Origin: an uncultured Bacteroidales bacterium | Lineage (GTDB): Bacteria > Bacteroidota > Bacteroidia > Bacteroidales > SZUA-534 | Reading direction: 5' to 3' | Assembly (NCBI GenBank): GCA_902790595.1 | Contig: CADASL010000011.1 | Location: forward strand, 141,255-205,254 | DNA: 64,000 nt | Shown: positions 43,627 to 50,546 of the stretch, piece after piece | Layout: the number at the start of each line of letters is the position of its first letter | Position numbering within the stretch: position 1 is the first letter of the stretch | The notes under the pieces: model-generated | What the model was told of the DNA's origin: nothing | Database searches by the model: none | What the model saw: only the letters and a program-made list of their open reading frames with translations | Program-made: the position numbers and the translations under genes

Positions 43627-44205
43627 ATGCAAAATTTTGGCAAGATATTGATTCTCCTTTTTTTCGCTTTGGTGGTCGCTTGCGCGAAAATGCCCGACAG
43701 CATTGTGCAATATGAACAGACGCGGCATCAAATCAAGATTGTGAAGATGTTGAGCATCAGTAATTTGGAGTCATTCACCGCCGCCGACAGCCTTGCAATC
43801 TGCCAAACCGAACTGCAAAAACGCAAAGCGGAACTGATTGGCATTCAGCAACATTTCATCGACTCGGTTAGTGTTGCCATTGCCGATGCCCAGCGCCGAG
43901 CCGATGGCGAAAGCGATGCCGCGATGAAGAAAGCACTTGCAATGGGAATCAGGTCGATGGAGAATAAAAGAGCTACCGCTCAACAAATTATCGACGCCTA
44001 CAACAATTCGCCCGAAACCACAAGCCTAAACGCAATTATTTGTCTGGCAGACAAATACCGGCAGATGGGCGACTCAATAATCGCTTTTGTGCAACATTGC
44101 TCCTTCATTGGCCGACAAGGCTCGCTACCTAAAGAGAACTTCTCACGCAAATATTTGTTGTCGGCTGACAATCAAACAATTATTGGCGAAATTACTGAAC
44201 CTTAG
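43627..44205 (+). CDS. Hypothetical lipoprotein, 192 aa
   Basis: No family recognised. The start is ATG 43627, immediately after the tRNA terminator; the frame is open further upstream only through the tRNA gene. The signal peptide ends in a lipobox-like LVVAC, which would lipidate the cysteine at about residue 19. The rest is mostly helical, Ala/Gln/Lys-rich with heptad-like spacing (LAICQTELQKRKAELIGIQQHFID, ADAQRRADGESDAAMKKALAMG), consistent with a periplasmic coiled-coil protein. Its 3' end overlaps the convergent serpin gene by 14 bp. Function unknown. Confidence 0.75.
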   Translation: MQNFGKILILLFFALVVACAKMPDSIVQYEQTRHQIKIVKMLSISNLESFTAADSLAICQTELQKRKAELIGIQQHFIDSVSVAIADAQRRADGESDAAMKKALAMGIRSMENKRATAQQIIDAYNNSPETTSLNAIICLADKYRQMGDSIIAFVQHCSFIGRQGSLPKENFSRKYLLSADNQTIIGEITEP

Positions 44206-45376
44206 TGAAACGGCCGGCAAACAAAATAATGTTGGTTTGCGTGTCGCGAATGAAATAGACAAAAGGCCTGTCAATTGTAAGGTGCTTTAGTTCAGGGAAA
44301 TAAGCCGATTTCACCATCATAGTTGCGGCAGTGGCGGCGGCGGCTTCCGTTCCCGCCTCATCAACCTCAATCACAGCCTTTTGCACCACTTTCGACAGCT
44401 GCAAATCCTGTTTGCCAGACATCCCCGAAAAATCGGCAGCGCCACCAAAGGCCTCAACAATTCCCAACTGCCTCAAAATCTGGCTGAACTCGACATTCGA
44501 TGCCGCATTAAACTTCGGCATCGACAATGCCACACGCTCATCGCTCAAACTGTCGGCCACGCCCTTAACAAAATCGGCAGTGAGCCGCACCTCAACATCG
44601 AGGAAACGCCCCTCGACAGGCACAACAATTAGCATTGCGTACCGCGTGTCGGCATAAGCCAGCTCAACCGCTTCATAATCAGTTCCTTTGCAATATCCGA
44701 AATTTTCAGTCTGCGACATAAACGTAGTCGATGCCGTGCGGCCGTCAATTTGATGGAAATCAGCGACTTCACTATTTTTCGGTTTGAACTTTCGCAGCCA
44801 ATCGCACTTGAAACTGATTGCATTCACAAGCACCATCCGCGTGTTGGCATTGACCATATCATTGGTGAGCAGGTTTGTGATTTTCCCACCTGTCTGCCCC
44901 GAAACCCAGCGGTTGACCGTGGCGCACGACTGACGGCAAGCCCGCCGCGATGAGAAATTCAGATGGTCACAAGTGGCTAGGTAACAGTCTTTTATCGCAT
45001 CAGCGTAGGATGGTAAAATTTTGTAGCCGCGCTTCACCCAAACCGAATTGGCTAACGTCAGCACATCCGCGCCGTTGCCTTTATAGCTGGCAATCAGACG
45101 TTTTGTGTTCGGGCCAATCTGCGCCGCACTCTCGTTGGGGTTCAAAACGGCCACCATTTCGACTGCGGTGTTTCCTCGCGCGCCTTCCTCAACCATACGT
45201 ATCGCCAGATTAAGGCTCAGCGGCGAAAAAACGAAATTGGCATCGCCACCATCGGCCAATTTGGCGTATGCGGCCGCGGCAAATCCGTTCACATCGCGCG
45301 ACAGCGGGGTAAAACCCTGACCTTGCACCGATGCGAACGCTGCCACTGCCAAACTCACTGCCGCTAACCGCCTCAT
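44192..45376 (-). CDS. Serpin-family protease inhibitor, exported
   Basis: A 394-aa full-length serpin behind a signal peptide (1-20, FASVQG-Q). Family motifs seen: NFVFSPLSLNLAIRMVEEGARGNTAVEM, the breach/shutter segment TMMLVNAISFKCDWLRKF-type, VVPVEGRFLDVE, the hinge EAGTEAAAATAAT, and C-terminal RPFVYFIRDTQTNIILFAGRF. The small-residue hinge predicts an inhibitory serpin. Counting from Glu at P17, P1 falls on Lys with Ser at P1', which predicts trypsin-like targets. The start codon overlaps the Xaa-Pro aminopeptidase stop (ATGA), so the two are translationally coupled. An extracellular defence against host or competitor proteases is inferred. Confidence 0.9.
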   Translation of the reverse strand: MRRLAAVSLAVAAFASVQGQGFTPLSRDVNGFAAAAYAKLADGGDANFVFSPLSLNLAIRMVEEGARGNTAVEMVAVLNPNESAAQIGPNTKRLIASYKGNGADVLTLANSVWVKRGYKILPSYADAIKDCYLATCDHLNFSSRRACRQSCATVNRWVSGQTGGKITNLLTNDMVNANTRMVLVNAISFKCDWLRKFKPKNSEVADFHQIDGRTASTTFMSQTENFGYCKGTDYEAVELAYADTRYAMLIVVPVEGRFLDVEVRLTADFVKGVADSLSDERVALSMPKFNAASNVEFSQILRQLGIVEAFGGAADFSGMSGKQDLQLSKVVQKAVIEVDEAGTEAAAATAATMMVKSAYFPELKHLTIDRPFVYFIRDTQTNIILFAGRFTKVQ

Positions 45377-46782
45377 AACGAGAACGTTTTTTCCATTTCA
45401 GCCTCAACATCGGCAATCTCCGCCGGAATGCGCCGCTCTCCCAATCGGCGAGCACCATCGGCGGTTATAAGCAAATCGTCCTCAATGCGGATTCCTCCGA
45501 AATCGAGATACCGCTCCACCTCGTCGAAATTGATGAATTGCTCGTTGGTGCGCTCGCGACGCCACTGCGCCACAAGCTCCGGGATAAAGTAAATTCCCGG
45601 CTCGTCAGTAACCACAAAACCCGGCTCCAGCTTGCGCCCCATCCGCAACGACGAAGTGCCGAACTGCTCAATAGGCTGAGTCTCAGCGTTGTATCCAACG
45701 TAAATCTGCCCCAGATTCTCCATATCGTGAACATCGAGGCCCATCATATGGCCGATGCCGTGAGGCATAAACAGCGCGTGGGCACCGGCAGCCACGGCCT
45801 CGTCAACATCGCCGCGCATCAGCCCCAAAGACTTGAGCCCGGCGGCCAGCACCTTGCAGCACTCCAAATGCACGGTCTGATAGGTGACGCCTGGGCGCGA
45901 TAGCTCAAGCGCTTTATGATTGGCGTCGAGCACAATCTGATACACATCTTTCTGACGCTGAGTGAATTTGCCGCTGACAGGGAACGTGCGCGTGAAGTCC
46001 GACGCATAGCCCATCGGCGTTTCGGCTCCGGCATCAACAAGCATCATCCGGCCAGGAGTTATGGGCAGATGGTGACTGTGATTGTGAAGCGTCTGGCCGT
46101 TTTGCGACAGAATTGTGGCAAACGACGTGGTGCCGCCATATTTTAATGGTATGCTATCGACAATGCAGTGAATCTGGCGCTCGGTGGCGGAAGTCTTCAC
46201 AAGGCGCATTGCGGCGGTGTGCATCTCATAGCCAATGGCGCACGCACGCTCAATCTCGGCAATCTCCTCGTCCGATTTCACGGCCCGCAGGTCGATGACG
46301 GCCTTTATCAGCTCAAGCGAGCACTCCTGGCGCAAATCGGCCAGGCCAATCCCCAGCAGCGACGCGAGCGCAAGCGTTACATCGGCCTTGTAAGGCGGCA
46401 GAAAATGGACTTTGCGGCCCTGTTTTTTCGCTGCCGCGATGGCATCGTGGAAAGCGCTCATTGATGCCGATTTGGCGACTCCGCACATCGAGGCGAAATC
46501 AGCAATGGTGGGCAGAGGACCGGTCCAAACCACATCGTCAATGTCGGCATCGTCGCCATAGAGCCACTCATCACCCGACTCAAAATCGATGACACCCACC
46601 AGATTCGGCTTGATGATTCCGAAGAAATAGAGGAACGTGCTGTCCTGCCGGAACGGATAGGTGTTGTCGGCGTAATTGATTGACGATTCGGAGTTACCGT
46701 AAAACACACCGATTCCATTGCCCATTGCCGCTTTCAGTCTTGCGCGGCGGGCGATATAGGTTTCTTTTGAAAACATTTCCAT
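45373..46782 (-). CDS. pepP: Xaa-Pro aminopeptidase (M24B)
   Basis: A 469-aa M24B metallopeptidase removing N-terminal residues before proline. It has an N-terminal creatinase-like domain (FYGNSESSINYADNTYPFRQDSTFLYFFG) and a C-terminal pita-bread domain with metal ligands in LVDAGAETPMGYASDFTRTFPVSG (two Asp), MPHGIGHMMGLDVHD (His), VVTDEPGIYFIPE (Glu) and GGIRIEDDLLIT (Glu). No signal peptide from ATG 46782 (or 46776), so cytoplasmic. A longer frame to 46911 reads through an intergenic repeat and is not taken. The serpin start overlaps its stop by four bases. Confidence 0.93.
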   Translation of the reverse strand: MEMFSKETYIARRARLKAAMGNGIGVFYGNSESSINYADNTYPFRQDSTFLYFFGIIKPNLVGVIDFESGDEWLYGDDADIDDVVWTGPLPTIADFASMCGVAKSASMSAFHDAIAAAKKQGRKVHFLPPYKADVTLALASLLGIGLADLRQECSLELIKAVIDLRAVKSDEEIAEIERACAIGYEMHTAAMRLVKTSATERQIHCIVDSIPLKYGGTTSFATILSQNGQTLHNHSHHLPITPGRMMLVDAGAETPMGYASDFTRTFPVSGKFTQRQKDVYQIVLDANHKALELSRPGVTYQTVHLECCKVLAAGLKSLGLMRGDVDEAVAAGAHALFMPHGIGHMMGLDVHDMENLGQIYVGYNAETQPIEQFGTSSLRMGRKLEPGFVVTDEPGIYFIPELVAQWRRERTNEQFINFDEVERYLDFGGIRIEDDLLITADGARRLGERRIPAEIADVEAEMEKTFSL

Positions 46783-46802
46783 AATTGTATCTGAATTTTG
46801 TT

Positions 46803-46818
46803 TGGCACGAATGTAGCA
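46803..46818 (+). promoter_or_regulatory. Possible sigma-54 promoter upstream of SemiSWEET
   Basis: TTTGGCACGAATGTAGCA: GG and GC are 10 nt apart as in -24/-12 promoters, plus strand, about 140 nt before the SemiSWEET gene. A separate TACTTTTG -7 box at 46926-46933 is closer to the gene but lacks a -33 TTG, so it is unclear which is used. Confidence 0.35.
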
Positions 46819-46957
46819 AAAAAACGTGGCGCGGGAATTTTTATTGGACATCAGGCTACTTTGTTTTTGCCGTCCGTAGTCTGTTGTCTGTCGTCTTATA
46901 TCAACAACCATAGTCCGAAAAATGTTACTTTTGCGCCCGTTTTAAAAAGAAGAAGAA

Positions 46958-47212
46958 ATGGAACCAATTGAAATTGTCGGCTACGCAGCCGCAGTGCTCA
47001 CAACCATATCGTTTGTGCCGCAAGCCGCAAAAATCATCAAGACAAAAGACACCAAAAGCATCTCGCTCGGAATGTATGCGCTGTTCTCAATCGGTGTGCT
47101 GGGCTGGCTTGTCTACGGCCTTGTAACGCACACATTGCCAGTAGTTTTTGCCAACGGCATCACATTATGCTTCGCCAGCGTGATTCTGGCATACAAAATC
47201 AAATACAAGTGA
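46958..47212 (+). CDS. SemiSWEET (PQ-loop) sugar transporter
   Basis: An 84-aa, three-helix bacterial homologue of SWEET transporters, which dimerises to move sugars across the inner membrane. The PQ motif is in TISFVPQAAKIIKTKDTKSIS; the second and third helices are LGMYALFSIGVLGWLVYG and LPVVFANGITLCFASVILAYKI. The length and helix order match the family exactly. Monocistronic. A stable hairpin (47219-47253) follows 6 nt after the stop. The substrate cannot be inferred from sequence. Confidence 0.92.
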   Translation: MEPIEIVGYAAAVLTTISFVPQAAKIIKTKDTKSISLGMYALFSIGVLGWLVYGLVTHTLPVVFANGITLCFASVILAYKIKYK

Positions 47213-47536
47213 CGGTTGCCGCCGTTACTATTATTATAGGTATAACGGTGGCGAAAAATATTTCAGTCAGAACCCGGTCGCATTGCGAAAAAAAACGCTG
47301 CCAGCGGCGGTAAAAATGACAAATTCCGCTTCGGTGGCAAAATTTTCGGCCCCGACCGGAAATCGCACGCCGCAAAATCCGGCTGAATTTCAATCATTAG
47401 CCGCCGGTTTGCAAATCGCGCAAAGCGAAACTAAATATTTTTCCCGCAAAACTTTTTTATTTGCAAAAATTACTACTTTTACAAATACGGCATTCGCAAA
47501 AAAGATGGTGCTGTAAAGGATTAGAATGAATATTGT
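47213..47536. other. Gene-free region with hairpin before the CheR operon
   Basis: 324 nt without a credible gene. CCGCCGTTA/TAACGGTGG (47219-47253) folds into a stable stem with no T-run. GC-rich repeat-like text (GCCGCCGG, CGGCTGAA) fills 47280-47420, and an AT-rich promoter zone with TACTTTTA at 47474-47481 precedes the CheR start by about 55 nt. Confidence 0.5.
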
Positions 47537-48379
47537 ATGGTCACAAACGAAGATGCAGCGAGGTTAATTTCAGCCATCAAGATGTCGTCAACTTACGATT
47601 TCAGTGACTATTCTGACAAATCGTTTTGCCGAAGGATTGAGAAAATATTGTTAGACAACAATATGGACCTCAACCAATTGATTCTGAAAATCGGCAAAGA
47701 CAAGAATTTCCTGGAACAGATGGTGAAGGACATTACCGTGAACACCACGGAACTTTTCCGCAACCCCGAAATGTGGCAAACGCTTCGCTATCACATACTT
47801 CCGAAGTTCAAGAAGAACCGCTCGATATTCATTTGGCACGCAGGATGCTCCAGCGGCCAGGAGATTTACTCGATGCTCATACTACTCAACGAGCTGGGCT
47901 TGTTCGACCAGGCCAAAGTGTTCGCCACCGACATCAACACCGATATGCTTGAGGCCGCAAAGACAGGCACTTACAAATACCGGTTCAATCTTGGCTACCT
48001 CGACAATTTCGACAAGGTGCTGAAAGAGAACCCGTTCAACTTTGAGGATAAAGTCGATGTGCCATACGAGAAGTATTTCGACATCGACAAGGTGAAAGAC
48101 ACCATTCAGATGAAGCCGTTCCTGCGCGAGAAAGCTGTTTTCCGCAAACACGACCTTGTGAAGGACGGCAATGTTTTCTACTCGAAATTCGACCTGATTT
48201 TCTGCCGGAACGTGATTATCTACTTCAACAACAAGTTGCAGAGTCGCGTTATCGATATGTTCAACAGCAGCTTGAACCGCGACGGATACCTGATTCTCGG
48301 GTCGCACGAGAGCATTTTGGGCGCATCGGCCAACAACTTCGAGCGCTCGAAAGGATTTTACAAGAAAAAACAGATGTAG
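47537..48379 (+). CDS. cheR: CheR-type protein-glutamate methyltransferase
   Basis: A 280-aa CheR. The helical N-terminal domain (FSDYSDKSFCRRIEKIL) is followed by TVNTTELFRNPEMW, the AdoMet-binding HAGCSSGQEIYSM, FATDINTDMLEAAKTGTY and FDLIFCRNVIIYFN, all intact. It methylates glutamates, classically on chemoreceptors. No receptor or CheA gene is nearby; it heads a rightward operon with a degenerate CheR-like protein, CheB, GAF and PP2C proteins, SiaB/SiaC-like proteins and an ABC transporter. The substrate is therefore probably a protein of this system. Confidence 0.92.
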   Translation: MVTNEDAARLISAIKMSSTYDFSDYSDKSFCRRIEKILLDNNMDLNQLILKIGKDKNFLEQMVKDITVNTTELFRNPEMWQTLRYHILPKFKKNRSIFIWHAGCSSGQEIYSMLILLNELGLFDQAKVFATDINTDMLEAAKTGTYKYRFNLGYLDNFDKVLKENPFNFEDKVDVPYEKYFDIDKVKDTIQMKPFLREKAVFRKHDLVKDGNVFYSKFDLIFCRNVIIYFNNKLQSRVIDMFNSSLNRDGYLILGSHESILGASANNFERSKGFYKKKQM

Positions 48380-48381
48380 TT

Positions 48382-49212
48382 ATGGTTGATAATATAGGCA
48401 TAGTAGACACCCGGAATATTATCAGTGCTGTAACTGAATCATACGGCATTGATATGTCGGATTATACGTTCACCATTCTTAAAAGGCGCCTGGTGAACGC
48501 CATCAACACGCTTGGCAGCCACTCTGCCGACGATTTCACCGACAAAATACGCCGGAAAGCCATCTCAGCTGACGACTTCCTGTACGTGATGGCGCTTGAA
48601 GTTACCGAATTCTTCCGCGACCCGTCGCTCTGGCGCGAGCTTCGCGACCGCTACATACCAGAAATCTGCCGCACCGCCGACAGCCGCATCTGGATGCCTA
48701 GCGCGACATCGGGCGACGAGCTGTTCTCGTTAGCCATTATCATTGCCGAAGCCGGATTGCAAGGCAAGCTGAAAATCGATGTCAACTGCCCGTCGGACAA
48801 GCACGTGGAGCTTATCAGGCACGGCGGCAGCTACGACCAGAAGAAGATTGAGGTGAGCGAAGCAAACTACACCCGCTACGCCGGCAAGACGCAGTTCGCC
48901 TCGTACTACACGCTCAACGACAACCGCGCCTCAATGAAACCTGCGCTGCTCAGCGACGTAACACTCGAAAAGCAAGCCGACATTCTGAACGCGAATCCGG
49001 GTAAAAGGTACAAGATGATTGTTTATCGCAACAAACTGCTTCAATTCAATATTCCATTGTACGAGAAGGTGATACGTAAGCTGGTTGAGAACCTCGAGAT
49101 TGGCGGATACCTAATTATCGGCAATATGGAGACTCTTGAGTATTCGGAAACGAGCAAGAAGCTGCAAGTTGTGAACGCGAACGAGAAAATTTATAAAAAA
49201 AGGGTTGACTGA
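48382..49212 (+). CDS. CheR-like protein with eroded AdoMet site
   Basis: A 276-aa protein with the CheR layout (N-terminal helical domain with YTFTILKRRLVNAI, then MALEVTEFFRDPSLWREL). The methyl-donor motif GCSSGQE of its neighbour is replaced by SATSGDEL, the acidic adenosine-binding DIN..ML by NCPSDKHVEL, and CRNVIIYFN by YRNKLLQFN. It starts 2 nt after cheR, and its stop overlaps the CheB start (TGATG). The most likely reading is a duplicated CheR that lost catalysis and serves as a binding or regulatory subunit. Altered methyl-donor chemistry is less likely. Confidence 0.82.
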   Translation: MVDNIGIVDTRNIISAVTESYGIDMSDYTFTILKRRLVNAINTLGSHSADDFTDKIRRKAISADDFLYVMALEVTEFFRDPSLWRELRDRYIPEICRTADSRIWMPSATSGDELFSLAIIIAEAGLQGKLKIDVNCPSDKHVELIRHGGSYDQKKIEVSEANYTRYAGKTQFASYYTLNDNRASMKPALLSDVTLEKQADILNANPGKRYKMIVYRNKLLQFNIPLYEKVIRKLVENLEIGGYLIIGNMETLEYSETSKKLQVVNANEKIYKKRVD

Positions 49213-49775
49213 TGAACGATTACAAAGCCATAATGATTGGAGGTTCGGCCGGTAGTTTTCAGGTAGTTAGCCGAATTATTGCGGCACTGCCAGCCAACTA
49301 TCCGCTGCCGATTCTGATGTGCCTGCACCGACTGAAACACATCCGTTCGGGATTCGTCGAGGCACTGTCGATTAAATCGAATCTGCCGATAATTGAGCCG
49401 CACGACAAAGAGCCGCTCAAACCGGGCCGCATCTATCTTGCGCCCGCCAACTATCATATGTACATCGAGCTGGGCAACCGGTTCTCCCTCTCAACCGAGG
49501 ACGTTGTGAACCACTCGCGCCCGTCAATCGATTTGTCGTTCTTCTCGGCATCGTACAATTTCAAGAAAAAACTGGTGGGCATAATTTTGAGCGGCGCAAA
49601 CAAAGACGGCGCGCTCGGACTGAAGAGCGTGACCGACAACGGCGGCCTCACCATTGTGCAGGACCCCAAAGAGTGCCAGGTGCCGACAATGACAACAGCC
49701 TCGATGAACGCAACAAAAGTTGATTACGTGTTCAGCACGAAACAGATTATAGATTTTTTACTTAAATTAGCATAG
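49212..49775 (+). CDS. cheB: Stand-alone CheB-type methylesterase domain
   Basis: 187 aa corresponding to the C-terminal catalytic domain of CheB with no receiver domain. The catalytic Ser12 is in IMIGGSAGS, a histidine is in LMCLHRLKH (H39), and the Asp is in LSGANKDGALG. KPGRIYLAPANYHMYIE and the C-terminal TMTTASMNATKVDYVF are typical. Without a receiver it cannot be switched by CheA-type phosphorylation, so activity may depend on partners in the operon. It overlaps the upstream gene by one base. Confidence 0.9.
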   Translation: MNDYKAIMIGGSAGSFQVVSRIIAALPANYPLPILMCLHRLKHIRSGFVEALSIKSNLPIIEPHDKEPLKPGRIYLAPANYHMYIELGNRFSLSTEDVVNHSRPSIDLSFFSASYNFKKKLVGIILSGANKDGALGLKSVTDNGGLTIVQDPKECQVPTMTTASMNATKVDYVFSTKQIIDFLLKLA

Positions 49776-49778
49776 TCT

Positions 49779-50534
49779 ATGGATGAGCTACTGAAATACC
49801 GAAAAAAGATAACGTGGTGGACGATACTGCTTGTCGCCACCTGCGTTGCCGCCGTGATAACACTGCTGGCCGCCGCTCCGGGCTTTGGCAAAAACCAATT
49901 ATCACTTATATTATTGGTGATTATTCTGGTTCAGATTCTGGTTGCCTTAAAAATCGGATTGATGGGCTCAAAAATCACATCGATATACATTAAATCTGAG
50001 GAGGAACGCGCCGCGGCTGCCCAAATCAACGACGAGCAGTACGAGAAAGAGGTTGACCAGAAGATGAAGGAAACCACCGACACCGGTTTCGACCTGAACG
50101 ACCTGCTCGCAAAAACCGGCAAGCAAAGCGATTGGAAAAGTTTTGGCGACTCGCTGCTTTACGCGCTCTCAAAACAGCTGGATATGGCCGTGGGCATTGT
50201 GTTCAAGTGCACTGATGACGAGTTCTCGCCGGCCGCCACTTTCGCATACTACAGCAACGAGGCACCTCACTCGTTCAAGATGGGCGAAGGTTTGTCGGGC
50301 CAAGTGGCAAAAGATAAGAAACCTATGTTTTTGAACGAGTTACCGAGCAAAAGCTTAGTGATTGTGTCGGGTCTCGGACAGATTGAAGTAAACAATTTGG
50401 CAATAATTCCAATTTTAAAGGACGATAATGCTGTTGGATTGATAGAAATCGCTACCTTTAAGCCCTTTGAAAATGGGTTTGTGAACAAAATAGACGAAAT
50501 TTCAAATGCAATCGGTGGCGTTACACCGCAATAA
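49779..50534 (+). CDS. Membrane-anchored GAF-domain protein
   Basis: A 251-aa protein with two TM helices near the N-terminus (about 11-33 TWWTILLVATCVAAVITLLAA and 40-62 LSLILLVIILVQILVALKIG), a charged helical linker (about 70-110) and one GAF domain (about 115-245) with FGDSLLYALSKQLDMAVGIVFK, GEGLSGQVAKDKKP and AIIPILKDDNAVGLIEIATFKPF. No output domain is present, so it probably works as a small-molecule or redox sensing subunit for the larger GAF/PAS/PP2C protein encoded 12 nt downstream. It lies 3 nt after cheB. Confidence 0.85.
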   Translation: MDELLKYRKKITWWTILLVATCVAAVITLLAAAPGFGKNQLSLILLVIILVQILVALKIGLMGSKITSIYIKSEEERAAAAQINDEQYEKEVDQKMKETTDTGFDLNDLLAKTGKQSDWKSFGDSLLYALSKQLDMAVGIVFKCTDDEFSPAATFAYYSNEAPHSFKMGEGLSGQVAKDKKPMFLNELPSKSLVIVSGLGQIEVNNLAIIPILKDDNAVGLIEIATFKPFENGFVNKIDEISNAIGGVTPQ

Positions 50535-50546
50535 AGATAGGCTACG

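Noticed and set aside
48382..49212. Calling the second CheR gene a pseudogene
   Set aside because: The frame is intact, coupled at both ends and of normal length; loss is limited to catalytic motifs.
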